A stretch of 64,000 bases of DNA, from NCBI GenBank assembly GCA_022578965.1, contig MU400651.1, forward strand, positions 42,305 to 106,304, in the 5' to 3' direction. Below, piece after piece: positions 46,180-58,361 of the stretch. Under the pieces are notes generated by a model, which saw only the letters and a program-made list of their open reading frames with translations, was not told the DNA's origin and ran no database searches. This DNA comes from Xylaria sp. FL1777 (lineage: Eukaryota; Ascomycota; Sordariomycetes; Xylariales; Xylariaceae). The position numbers were made by a program, and so were the translations under genes. The number at the start of each line of letters is the position of its first letter. The stretch's first letter is position 1.

Positions 46180-47972
46180 ATGGCCGACAGCTTTGGCGAG
46201 TATCCGCCAAACATGGCGCCGCAAGACTCGCTCGTCGTCCGAGAGCAAGCGCAGCCAGACCACGCCGTCGTGCCCTATACCGGTGAAGATCTTTCAAGAC
46301 CAACTCTGGGGCCTTTAAACCCGTTCAGAGATCAGGCGAATGCACTAAAACGAAAGAACGTGCTCACTGGTAGCGCTGAGGAGACCTTTATCAGCGAGCA
46401 TACTTTCCGATCGAAGCACAGAGCCGTCGAAGGCAAGTTTGGCCCAGAGAGAGATTACAGGTCGGGCGCAGACGTTAAAGAGGAGGCCGCAAAAATAAGA
46501 GCTGGGCGACAGAGTAAAGGCGACGCGACGATTGCTGATGGCGATGGTGCATACCTCGGGCCTTGGGCATCTTATAAGAAACCCGAATGGGAAGAGGTTG
46601 GTCAGCACGAGGAACTCGCCAGCGATGAGGAAGTCGAGTACGTCTACGAAGATGAAGCCGACGACGTTGTAGAGAGCGGTGCCGTCGTATCTGCACCAGC
46701 TGCCGCGTTAGAAAGGCGCAAAGTGGTGGAAGAAATGGGAGACGAGACTACTATCTTCCATGGCTCGGAACAATTCGATTATCAGGGTCGAACATAGTAA
46801 GTGATCCTCAGGTTATTTTCTTGTTCTTTCTCACCACAGAGATGACTGACCACAAAACCTGCAGCATGCACGTCCCCCAAGATCTCGACGTCGATCTCAA
46901 GAAAGAGTCCGGAAGTATTACGAACTACATCCCGAAAAAACTTATTCATACATGGAAACATCATGGCGGCAAAGCTGTCACAGCCCTTCGTTTCTTCCCT
47001 ACATTTGGCCATCTTCTTTTGTCCGCTGGTGCAGACGCCACAGTCCAGATATTCAGTGTCTACCACAACAAGGAACGTTTAAGATCTTACTGTGGGCATA
47101 GTAAAGCCATAACCGATATAAGTTTCAATCGTGATGGTAGCCAGTTTATCTCGGGCTCCTTCGACCGATTCACGAAATTGTGGGATACGGAAACTGGACA
47201 ATGTCTGAACAAATTTACTAGCGGCAAGACTCCGAACGTCCTCCGCTTCAACCCATCAATAGAACATTCAACGGAGTTTTTAGCCGGGTTATCAGATAAC
47301 ACAATAGCCCAGTATGATACTCGAACAGGCGAACTAGTCCAGGAATATGACCACCACCTGAACGCAATAAACACCATCACATTTGTTGATGAAAATAGAC
47401 GCTTCATGACGACAAGTGACGACAAGTCCATACGAGCGTGGGATTACAACATACCTGTTCCCATAAAGGTAAGCACCATCCAGAGCTTTCCCTTCAAATG
47501 GATCTTACTGACATATCCAAGTATATCGCGGAGCCGCATATGTATCCAATCACACGTACCGCTCTACATCCATCACAGAAGTACTTGGCTTGTCAGAGTT
47601 CTGATAACCAAGTGTCAGTGTACGGCGCCACCGACAGGTTTAGGCAGAACAGAAAGAAGAGTTTCAGAGGGCATAACAACGCCGGGATAGCGATTGACCT
47701 CGCCTTCAGCCCTGACGGCCAATTCTTGGCCAGTGGCGATAGTGCCGGCTTTGTTGTCTTTTGTAAGTACATTCTTGCCTATACCTGGCCCCTGTCCTGA
47801 TCCCTCAAGAGAGCGCCGACTAACTTTGATTATAGGGGATTGGAAAACTTGTAAGATGTACCACAAGCTACAGGCAGGCGACCAGTCAATTACCTGCGTC
47901 CAATGGCATCCAAAAGAAACAAGCAAGGTAGTCGCAGCGGGATTGGACGGTATCATCAGGTACTGGGACTAG
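46180..47972 (+). CDS. PRP17: Pre-mRNA splicing factor Prp17/Cdc40 (WD40)
   Basis: Nuclear spliceosome protein acting at the second transesterification step. Exons 46180-46796, 46865-47468, 47522-47762 and 47836-47972 give 532 residues. The N-terminal 200 residues hold the conserved LGPLNPFRDQ, FISEHTFRSKHRAVE, YLGPWASYKKPEW, an acidic stretch and ETTIFHGSEQFDYQGRTYMH. From about residue 225 there are seven WD40 repeats (IHTWKHHGGKAVTALRFFPT, CGHSKAITDISFNRDG, KLWDTETGQCL, FRGHNNAGIAIDLAFSPDGQ, KLQAGDQSITCVQWHP, ending GIIRYWD). Every junction falls inside a conserved block. Confidence 0.95.
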
Positions 47973-48302
47973 ACATTTACAACGACCAAGGCATAAAGGT
48001 TTTTCGAAATGTCTCTAGCAACAGGAACACATACTGTGAGAGAGAATGACCTGGCTACTGCTCAAGCTTATCATTAAAGGGATGTTTTCAGGTCCTCAGC
48101 CTGTTAGTGAACGACCAACAATTACCACATCACCAACCAAGTGCGTTCTACCGATACTTGATACATAGCTCAACCTTCGATAATACAAAAGGTACCACCC
48201 ACAATGGACTAGCATATCAACAAAACAAAACCTAACTTACCTCTTCAAGGCTATATACAAACCATTAGTGGTTTTCTCTTTAAAACTGTCCTCGTCTTCC
48301 AG
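47973..48302. other. Short convergent spacer
   Basis: 330 bp between the convergent Prp17 and receptor-like genes; only 3' untranslated sequence expected, no motif seen. Confidence 0.4.
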
Positions 48303-50022
48303 TTACACACTATGGCAATCCAGTTTGGCTCGCCTGGGTATCGTAACGATACGTGGTCTCTGGTCAAGCTGCCACTCCCGGTGGACCCCCTGGTTGATTT
48401 CCGTCGCAGTCAAGATGTCCCTACTCCTGTATTCTGTGTCGTCGGGTTCCGGTGAGGATGCCTCTACAACTGCACTCCCGACATCCGCCTCCTCTAGCTC
48501 AACCCACCCTGTCAGAGTGTCATAAAGGTTATCGTCCGTTCCTCGTATTCTAGAACTGATTCTAGAATCTATGCCCGAGTCTCGGGATAAGTTGGGAATT
48601 GTTGACTTGGGCTTTGGCCAGCTATGCCGGTCTTTTGCTCCTGATAACGCCGAGCCAAGTAGTATTGAGTCCATAACTGGGCTCTGCATTGAGTTCCAAA
48701 GCATTGGCTTGCGTGCGCTATTTTCGGTACCCATCTCCGTGGATATCGGCTTATTCGACAGCACAAGATCATTTTGTAGTGGCCAACCCTCGTCGTGCGT
48801 TCGCTCTCCCGTGGCTTTACGGGTAGCGAGTATTATTCCAGCATCTCTATGTATGCTTTCCTCGCCTTCCTTTTGCTGCTTCTCAAATCCTTGCCGCAGC
48901 AAAACGTAGATGGTTGGCAATGTAGTAATAGAAGTGGCGATTACCGCTTCGATCGACCCCCATACTATCCTATTAAGGATCATATTTGTAAATTGCAGAC
49001 CTTCCACTAGGCGGACGATTTCAACCGCTATCAGAGCGGCGCCAAGTCCAAACACAAGCATGGCACCGAGCCTAGAAACGGGGAGGGAAGCTCGCTCATA
49101 CTTCGAGATTGGCGCTCCGAGAATTAAGAGAATGGGTAGGAAGAATAACATGGTATCCGCAATAATATTACTTATTTCTGTGAGCACTATCAGTACACGG
49201 TTGGGTTTAACTCTCCCGCTCACGGAGGCTTCTATTAGGGAGATGACACACCGTACGTGATTATCCATGCGGCATCATAGGAGCTATCGATATATTAGCC
49301 TTTGTAGCTATCCATTACCAAACATCACTCTCACCATTCATAGGCATCGGGGAGCAATGTCCAGTTTTGTTCCAGCTCCTGACACTCCAGAAAGACGGAT
49401 AGCATAGATGCGAAGAACGTCGAAGCCAGCACAGCAGACATGAACCAAAGGACTAGCTGCTCGCATCGAAGCTTCTGGAGCAATGTATTGAGTATATCCA
49501 GGATCGACATTTTCAAGCTCCATAGTCTATCGAAGCAGTTAATAATAACTTACTCAACCTTAACCAAAGAGGCGCACGTACACCACAACGATCGCTACAC
49601 GAGTCGCAATCATCAGCTTGCCGGCTAAGATAAGAGTACTCTGCTCTTGTGCGGTCATTTCGAGTGTCGTGGATCCTCCGAATGCCACCGGGACTGGTAA
49701 TTACAAATTAGTCAGCTGTTCTCTATGCACACCCAGTTGCCTGTTATACACAAGACGTCAAAGCCTGCGGTGTGATTATCACTCTTATCATACCTATCAC
49801 ATCGTGGACAGACGTGCTGAGCGGTGTCCCGTACTTGTTCATATGGTAGTCGCCGACAACGCGCAACGCACTGAAAATCAGAGCCACGACAAGCCAGCCG
49901 TCGCCTATCGTAGGCTTAAACTGTAGCCATCTTCGCAGTCCGAGACGTGCTATGATTAAGCATGCCACGAGCCCGTTGCAGAGCCAGATCGCGAGCGTTC
50001 CGGATGTGCTGTCGAGTGTCAT
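48303..50022 (-). CDS. Pth11-like rhodopsin-domain membrane protein
   Basis: Five exons (minus): 50022-49794, 49693-49582, 49526-49335, 49283-49252, 49177-48303; 479 residues, all phases agree. Seven hydrophobic segments can be placed: GTLAIWLCNGLVACLIIARL, GWLVVALIFSALRVV, ATRVAIVVV, LVLWFMSAVLASTFFASML, AWIITYEISNIIADTMLFF with LPILLILG, LGAMLVFGLGAALIAVEIVR and the ILNRIVWGSIEAVIATSITT region. This is the rhodopsin-domain (SAT4/Pth11-related) family, extracellular-signal receptor-like proteins that are expanded in filamentous fungi. A polar cytosolic tail of about 160 residues follows, as in related proteins. No CFEM domain is present. The fourth exon is only 32 nt; without it the frame appears broken, but with it the protein is intact. 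Ligand unknown. Confidence 0.82.
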
Positions 50023-51647
50023 GCTTCGTTCATGGAACGGTGATGGTCGTATATCTTGGATGTTCCGTAAGAACCCGGCGTATTTATTCCAGTATTTTCG
50101 ATCTGCACGACCAGATTCGGTGTAATATAAGACAATTAATTGAAGAAACAGACGTTGCTGATCGTCCCTATCTTCATTCAGCCAATACGCATATACATCG
50201 CTCAGACAGCGAGGTGAAGCACAACGCGTGTAAAGGGAAATGGTATGATTGATATACAACTACCACAGAAGTCTTAGACATTTCCATGTGACAGTATGGT
50301 CGGAGAAGTCGTCATTATGTAGTTCTAAGCTCTCTGCACAACAAACTTCTACTCGTCATATACTCCATCGTTCCAGTCCTGACAGAGACGATGCATATCT
50401 GCTACTTGTTGAAAGCTAACACGATTAGGTGCCCGAAAGCTAAATATATAGGAACTCTTCTTGTGATTGATTTTTCGGAGCTGATCTACTTTCTTTGTTC
50501 TCTCTCTTTCTCGTCATCGAATACAACGCAGGCATGGACGAGCATGACTAGATGGATAAGTACTCACACGCAAGCTATGCATATATCAAGCTTATATTTT
50601 ACCTAATTTCAAGTTTTACGTGTTCCAAGCTGAGTGTATGATATGACGGCGTCTTTTGGTTTTGACTTCCGCGCTGCCCGTTTGCATTACTGCTGTTTCC
50701 TAATGACTAAATAAAGCAAACTTTGTCTTCGATACTTAGTATACCATTACTTGTGCCCGAAGTGTCTTCTTGCTTACGATTAGCTTCCGTTCATTAGAGT
50801 ATAGGCGTATATCACATAGCTAGGTATTTCCTCTGCAGGATAGAATGGTGCTCAGCTCACTCTTCAGGGCTGAGTCCGGAGATGCTACTTTCAGGGGTTA
50901 TCTTCCCTTTCGCCTGATGATCTTGGATTAGGGGAAGAGAAGAGAGTAAGTACAGGGGCTCTGCCATAGGAGCAAGATACCAGCGTATTCTGAACACAAA
51001 GTACTAATGTGTGGGAATACTGGTATTTTCCAGTAGGCGTTCTCTACACTCATATATGAGATACTTTCTAGACTCTAAAGAAAGCGGTCACATGACAAGG
51101 AGGTGTAGATTCTTTATAAGCGCCAACCTTAAGGAGAGTTAGGAATACACAGATGCACAGATGATATAGTAGAAATTGTGGTTATTACCCTTCTCCACTA
51201 TTTGGCGTTTAACTCTCCTTCAAAACTCTGTATTTGAAGTTTGCTCTATCAAGCTTATGTCAAACACCACCCTAGCCCATGGCTGGATCTCCTCTATAGT
51301 CCTACCCCTATTCCACTTTTGAAGCTGCAGCACCTTTGTCAACAGGTACGGCCTCGGGTCTGTTATCTCAGAGCGGCTCTTTTCTACCAAAATTCTCCTA
51401 ATAAGCATTATTAAAGTCTTGCAGTATATGGAATCACAGATGTATGTACCTAATCAGGTTGCTGTTGCTCATAGGAATAGAGTTCGCTGACGTTTAACTC
51501 AGTACGTAAATAGGTTACTAGACGTAGGTATAATAATGCCTTAGCTGGAGCATCGGTAGAGCAGGTATTTGTGCTTCTATCGCCAGAATCTACGTTCAAG
51601 ACGTATGAACGCGCTCCTGCCTCGCATGGTGATTGCAATAATAGATC
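50023..51647. other. Gene-free spacer before the large NACHT gene
   Basis: 1.6 kb. Two inverted pieces sharing AAGGAGAGTTA lie at about 51130 and 51212 (opposite strands), possibly a remnant of a small foldback element. A 62-codon minus-strand frame at 51220-51408 looks protein-like but is unrecognised. Confidence 0.4.
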
Positions 51648-54600
51648 CTATTTCAATAAGAGGAGTATAGTCAGCAAGAGAATTATGACTGAAAGCACAA
51701 TTTCTCTTGCAGTTAGTCCAAGCCGAGATTCCGGCGTTGGTTGCTTTGGTTTCTCATATGATTGTTCGTCGCTCTTCGTAATGACGTGCTGAAGCTTTTC
51801 ATCTATCTTGGTCTGACTCTCTTCAGATATCGTAGGTGGCGCTGTATCCAATTTAGGCAAGGATTCCGCTATACCCTCTGCAGGACCGTGTCCCTCCATC
51901 CTCTCTTCTTCCCCTACATCAGTGGTAGTCTGGACAGTCCCGGAGTTGCTCCGTTTATTCTTCTCTTTCCGTGATTCCTCATATAGGTATCGTGCTATGC
52001 GTTCATGACCAGCCTGCTTGGCCTGTTGATATGGAGTCTGGCCTCTAGAATCTTGCATCCGAAAAGGAACCCCCCCTTCAACAAGGATTTTAACAACATC
52101 AAATTTGTCGAATTCTACAGCATACCTCAACGTTCGCACAAGTTCGTGACGCTCTGACTTGCCGAAAGTAGCCCCTCGCTCCAGCAAGAGGAATGCAAAT
52201 ACGGGCTTGAGCTCCTGAGTTGTGCAGAAGGTCAGAGGAGTCCTATTCAGCAAATCTCGCTCGTTTATGCTGCACCCGCGGTCTAGCAGAAGCTCGGCTG
52301 CTTCATAATCGCCGAAGTCGATGGAGGAATGTAAAGGCGTATGACCCCACTCGTTTTTACTGTCGATATCTGCACCCCTATCCAGTAGAACAGCCAGGTT
52401 ATCGGACCGCTCATACCTGACTGCGAGATGTAAAAGTTCCCTTGATGGGTCTTTGATGGCTTCGAGAGCACTAGGTCCCATTTCGTCTAAGTATGTTTCC
52501 AGATCCTTTCTACTTAGTTTTCGTACTGCTGTCTCAATTGAGATGTTATAATCCACTGCGAGGGTGTTTGTCCGTTTTGGATGTTTTGATAGGTCGATGT
52601 CTTCGTCTCCAGGTTCCCCGCCGGCTTCAATCTCTTTCAACCTAGCCTTTCTCAGCAGGTCAAACAGCCTATCTAGGTCTTGATCACGAGCTAGTCGTAG
52701 TGGTGTTTTCCCATGTGCGTCTTCGATATCAGTACGGGCTCCATATTCCAGCAGAACTCGAACTACAGCCTCAGCGTTGCGGCGAACTGCATCGTGAAGA
52801 GGTGTCTCGCCCCCATCGCCCTGGGCGTTCGGATCAAGGTCCGTGAGATTCTTTAGGAGATAGCGCATGATCGTGCCGCGAGCGTTAATCGCACAGCCAT
52901 GGAGAATGCCTCGTCCGTGAAAATCCTTAAAGCTGTGATCGGCACCGTGCTCGACGAGTACACGAACGCATTCTAAGGCATTCTCGTCAACAGCGCGGAG
53001 CAGTGGAGGACCGTCATAGATATCTCTAGCGTCGGTGTTGGCCCCTTTTTCGATAAGCAAAGACACAATCTCGCCATATCCACAACTGCTCGCCAGAGTC
53101 AAGGCCGTCTGCTTTGATGAATCGCTTGCTTCTATAGCTACACGCTTGTCGGAAAGCAGGAGCCTCGCAATATCAATTGATCCATTGACCACAGATTGAT
53201 GCAGAGCGTTATATTCATACGGACCAGGTTGTTTAATATTTGGATCGATGTCTTTCCTTGTCAGCAAATGCTTAACGATCTCGCTGTTTTCAAAATAGAT
53301 TGCCCACATTAGCGCGGAGAATCTACCCGAACCTCCATCTATAGCGTTGACGGCTATATTCCTAGAAGATGAAACGATCTCCCTGACGACCGTAGTGTGG
53401 CCCTTCTCACACGCTCTGTGGAGAGTCGTTCTCTCTCTTCGGCAAACGCGACTGGGGTCTGCGCCCGAATGCAAGAGCAGATGCACAATGTCTGCGTGAC
53501 CTGCAAGTGCGGCGTACATCAGTGGTGTTGTCTGAAGGCAGTCTTCGACGTCGACGTCGACGCCAGTCGCCAAAAGATTTGAGACAGTCTCAGTGAGGCC
53601 GAAATATGCGCTTAGGTGTAGTCCGTGGACGTTTTCTTCTGCATCCCACCCCGAGGATGCTTCGATATCATCTAGCCACATGAACTGCGCCGCAGCCGCA
53701 ACATTTTCGTGTTTGAACATCAACTTCTGGGCCAGCTGGGCAATAACGTCGGTTTTGTGAGATGGAGCTACATGGGCATGCGCCAGTCGAGTGTGAATAC
53801 CCCAATGGATCGTCGCATACCTGAAGAATGGGTATTTCGATTGTCGTGCCTGGATCATTTTCTCACGCTCAGGGCCACTGCACGCGCCTGAAGAGAACAC
53901 TGAAAAGTTCAAATAAATCAAACAGACCTCAGCTAGCATCGCATGGCCACTCTTCAGTTGCTTGAGACCAGTCTTGGCTATGTAATCGCCGATAGTTTCG
54001 TGGGCAAGTCTGACAAACCCTGACGGATCAATAGCGATGAGCCCAGCGCACATCGAAGCTAGATGTCGCACATCGGGAAGAGCCAACTCGTCCACGTCTT
54101 CATCATTTTCCTCGACAGTAATCGCATGGGCCAGCGCTTCTGTCGAAAGTAATTTCCTCGCTGTGGCTACTATGATCAGGAGCTTCTCAAGCGTAGACGC
54201 TAGCCTCTGACTGCTGATGCGATTGAAAACACTGTCGTAAATGTCGTTGATGTTCGATGGTAGTGTTTCGAGGGCATTGATCAGATCTCTTGCCGTTACT
54301 TGTTGCTCTAGCGCATTCATATGGAATTTCGCTAACAAAAACCTTCACATTGTTAATGGCCCGATGCATTTTGAGGGGGCTAAGATGCCAGACTTACATC
54401 TTATGCGATTCTTTTTGAACCCGCTGGACAATTGTATCCGCAAGCCCATATGCTTTAGCTCGAGCGTTTTCGAGCAGAACCTTGAGGTTATCGTTATTAT
54501 CAATGCGCCAGAGTATATACTGCTCTAGATCCTCCAGATGAGCGGTGATGGTGACTGTGCCCGGCCAGGCCCATTTGAAGCAGTCCTTGGGTTTATTGCA

Positions 54601-55995
54601 GCCAAAACATATGTCGTATTGCTCATAGCATCTAACACAGGCATCGCGGTTGCAATTAATACAGTGATATGACGCGACATCCATCCAGTCTTCATTATTT
54701 GCTTTCTTGCCTGAATCATATTTCTCCTCGTTGCCATTGGCATCGATTAACTCGAAGTCTGTTATGTTTTCGTTCGAATCTTGAGTGGGAGAACTGCCGT
54801 CTTCAAAGTCTTTCTCGTCACTATCTTCGTCCCGTTCATCGCAGTTATCGCAGTAATAATTCTCGTATTCCGCCTCGTCGAAATCAGTTCGAGTTCGGTA
54901 TCCATCTTCGCTTGCTGATTCTTTAAACCACTTCGATATGGCTTCTACCGGGCGGGACGTCACAAGCAGCTGTGGAAGTGGACGTAAAGACTCAATCGTT
55001 TGAAGAAGCTCTACTTTCTGCTTGTTCTCGCGCAGTTCGTCAAGACCATCGACGATGATAAAGGTTTTATCAAATGACTCTAACTCCTTTGACATTGCTG
55101 CGACCAACCTTTCTGGAGAAGGGCGTGGCTGCTCTCCGCCTTCTGCGTGTTCCGTACATAACTTCCGAATCACTTCAGACAGTTGACCGCGCTTCTCAAC
55201 CAGCTGTCTGAGGAAGCTCGACACGATATTGGACGATGAGTGCGTATTGGCATCGTCGAACGAGCAATAGGCAATCAGAACAGCTACATTCTCATTCGCG
55301 TGTCTTTCCAGGAGCTTTTGAAACAGGGCCGTAGCGAGCACCGTTTTACCGGCGCCGGGGATGCCGTGGCACCAGAGAGCTTTCGTCTTGCAGTTGGACC
55401 ATCCACAAACCTGTGGGTTGTTGAGAAACCAGGTGCCAGTACCGCTGAGTGGACGTTTCTGGGCAGTCTTCTGCAGCATGCGAAAGTCTAGTGGCGATAT
55501 CCATTTCAGGGCAGTTTCCAGCTCAGCCGACTCAACCGCGTGCCTGAGATACTTAACGTCCTTATTCGTATCAATCCCAACCTGCAGGTTTGCTCGACCG
55601 AGAGCTATTGTAATTGAATCCGTCAGCGAGCGTAATCTGTCTAGTATCCTCTGCACCTCCGATTTGTCGAATGGCCATTTCACTTTCTTGAGTGTACTTT
55701 TGACACTGCGCGACGGGAGAACAAGTTTCGATGCAAGCTGCTCGAGAACAAGCTTGAGCTGGTCCACCGTGCCTCCGGGTTTGAATAGGGGTTTGATAGG
55801 TTTCGACCAGGTAGTCTCTTCATCAAGATTGTGAGACTCGAACTCAAATTTGAGATTCCAGAGCAAGTCATAGACGGTTACTACCTGCTGGTGAAGCTCT
55901 GACCTTTCTTTACCGCCCTCACGTACATCGTTCATGTACTTGATAACTTTGAAGGCCAAGTCCACAATTGCGATCAGATTAGCTGTGGTATCCAT
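51648..55995 (-). CDS. NACHT-ankyrin STAND protein with Cys-rich insertion and C-terminal membrane anchor
   Basis: Exons 55995-54398 and 54342-51648 (55-bp intron) give 1,430 residues. N-terminal about 160 residues: a helical fungal NLR N-terminal domain (TANLIAIVDLAFKVIKYMND). NACHT: LKWISPLDF, Walker A GIPGAGKT (211-218), Walker B TFIIVDGLDEL (311-321) and LLVTSRP (343-349). Normally the ITA-type strand follows within about 30 residues; here about 130 residues intervene (350-480), with an acidic stretch and nine cysteines (382, 385, 445, 448, 453, 456, 463, 466, 472) in zinc-finger-like spacing. Next come a winged-helix region (KLLIIVATARKLLSTEALAH), about 13 ankyrin repeats, a charged low-complexity region and a final hydrophobic run (EIVLSVIILLLTILLLL) with one terminal Lys, like a tail anchor. 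Such proteins sense ligands through their repeats and switch on an N-terminal effector. Membrane tethering and metal binding are inferred. Confidence 0.92.
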
Positions 55996-56848
55996 AATGA
56001 GAGTCTAAGAACTGTAGCCTTGAACATTCGAATGAGGTCGGCATGGTCTGGGTAGGAAAAACGAAGCAGTCCTACGACGCCCTTCACACTATAGCGATCT
56101 AATCACTTCCGTCGAAACTATCGTCGTAGGGCGACGGAGCTGCTTAAGTGTGCTGATCAGTTCATAGAGAAGCGGGGCTTGGCTTATCCCACACCTGCTT
56201 GGACATCTGCTTCAGATATAGCCCCTGACAACACTTAGCTACAGGGTAATGTCAGGGTTGCTGGTTTAAACCGGGGGTGAATGCTGAAAAGGGCAAGGTG
56301 AATAGATTTAAATAGAAATAGACCAGGTAAATCTATCCTCATCATGTTCATAAGTTGGGGGCCGCCTGAATCGTATACTATACATACTATTAAAACACAC
56401 TGAATTGATTTGAATTAAACTAAACAGTTGTGAATTATAGAAACTCCTCTTTCATACGGGTATTCTTGCTAAACGCGTGTTGAAATTCACATTACAAAGT
56501 GAAGTACTCTGTCTAGTGTCATTCTACCTTAGCCATACACTCCGCTCCGGTGTCATGGTAAAAGCTAGCTTACGTAGGTAAGTTAAGCTACGATTGGGTC
56601 CCGACACACTGGTACACATATATGCAAATGTACCATTATTGCCCGCCTTTTCTGCAGCCTATTCGAAAAGCTAGGTGCTTACTTAGTAGCTAATAGCCAG
56701 CATTGGATCATCCGGGCTAGAACCAAGTGGTACCAAAATTCAAGATTATTAAGTAATTATACAGCCCCATACCCACTAGTCCCACTTAGGTTCTACCCCA
56801 GTTATACTTTCCTTAAAGGAAAGGCAAAAGTAATTTCAAAAAAGAATT
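55996..56848. other. Promoter side of the NACHT gene
   Basis: Short palindromic TACGTAGGTAAG motif near 56570. No gene recognised. Confidence 0.4.
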
Positions 56849-56988
56849 GACAAGAACGAGATTCGAACTCGTGAGGGTTGCCCCAGTGGCATCCAACGCT
56901 ACTTTTGAAGCGCAAGAATTGTCTAACACTGTTAGACAGTGTTTCAATCGCTTGAGACCACCGCCATAACCAACTCGGCCATCTTGCC
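56849..56988 (-). tRNA. tRNA-Leu (anticodon CAA), intron-containing
   Basis: On the minus strand the acceptor stem GGCAAGA pairs with TCTTGTC. The D-arm TGGCCGAGTTGG, the T-arm ACGAG-TTCGAAT-CTCGT and a long class II variable arm (GGG-GCAA-CCC) are all present. The anticodon stem GTGGT pairs with GCCAC once a 59-nt intron (56950-56892) is removed after position 37, leaving the loop CTCAAGT with anticodon CAA. tRNA-Leu(CAA) genes carry introns in many eukaryotes. Mature length is about 81 nt before CCA addition. The intron contains a strong hairpin, AACACTG...CAGTGTT. Confidence 0.92.
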
Positions 56989-58361
56989 ATTGCTAGTAAT
57001 ATCGCACTTGATTTTCATATATCTATATCCAACTCTGCCCATAAATTTTCGCTAGTATGGGCCCCTATCTTGTATTCTATATTCATTATCGCAGTTGTCT
57101 TATTTTTAGATTAGAACAACGCATCAAGACAATTCCCTTTTCTACTATAATTACTACTATTGTAGCTATTATATATCTTAGTATTACCACTGATAAATTT
57201 GAGCCTGAAGGCGCTCAAAGTGGAACCATCTAGCAGCAAAATTGGCGATCTTAAGGGTACAGTGTTCAGGTGAAAACAATAAGCCACCTCGAGATATAAT
57301 AAGATAGTGTGTTCTAGCAAAATGCATCATATAATGAACGTATAAAGTCTTCTTATTATGGTATTTCGCGGATAAACAACCTGTAACTGCGCGTAATCTA
57401 TCAGAAGCAGAAGCAGCCGCTTTCGCTCATTTTAATGCTGTGAGTGGTTGATTAGTGCGTTTTTCTTCAGTTATATGCTATTCAAATAGTATAAGAGCCT
57501 TGATAATGACTTATATTGATGATCGTGCGAAGGACTTAGTCGTGTAGGTGATACACACTATTTCGGGTTTCAAACCCTCAGTCGATGTTTTCCAGCTTCA
57601 AGTTGTCAAACCAAGAAACCCAACCCTATTCGTGCATTAGATGCCACGTCAAGATCGTGCACAATGTATTCTTATTCGTGGTACCATAACGTGGATAGTG
57701 TAGCAAGCCGCAACTGTTGAACACCCGAGCCAGTCGTTTGCTCTGCAGAATAACGGTATCCCATTTGAAGTCCAGCAGTGGGGAGTACAAGATCACAATG
57801 TGACACAGTCTAACGAGCGAGATCTTCGGCGGCTAGTTGTACTACATTCAGGTAGGACTCAGCGACAACCGCTCACTATCATGCCGTTTGAATGGATTAT
57901 CCATACCCCTTAAGCTATTACGATACAATTCACGAGGGCTTTATTTCAATAGAATACACCGAGACCAATGATTCAGCTATGTGTATTCCTAAGTAATAGT
58001 GACTTACTTGGCCCCCAATTCAAACAAACAATAGCCATTCGGCGATACAATGATACCACAAACAATACCAATGCCACGGCTATAAGCCATTGGTCATAGT
58101 AAAAGCCGCAAATCCTACTACTTTGTATAAGTGCCTCCCTGTTCCCTCTCTGAGCATTGCTCTCTTTGTGCCTTGAACCATACTCATGCTCCCATTGCAC
58201 AGCCTACATGGAATAGCCCTATCATATAGTAAGGTTTATCAATTGATACTTCTTCCGTTCGCCTCTCACTAACCCACTGACGCAAGGTCTACCACCGACG
58301 AAACACGCTGACGGCGTCAAGTTCACTCGGGACACACCCAAACCAACAAACATCGATCAAG
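56989..58361. other. Spacer with an unrecognised open stretch
   Basis: 57000-57400 is AT-leaning. From a possible acceptor GTGTAG at about 57720 to 57912, one plus-strand frame stays open for about 63 codons and reads like protein (SFALQNNGIPFEVQQWGVQD), but no start or upstream exon was found and the family is not recognised. 58200-58361 is the likely promoter of the next small gene. Confidence 0.35.

Noticed and set aside
48303..50022. Receptor-like gene taken as a frameshifted pseudogene
   Set aside because: Choosing the donor at 49581 and adding the 32-nt exon restores one open frame through all seven membrane segments.
51115..51260. Possible second foldback element
   Set aside because: Only about 11-20 bp of imperfect inverted match with no target duplication; too weak to call.
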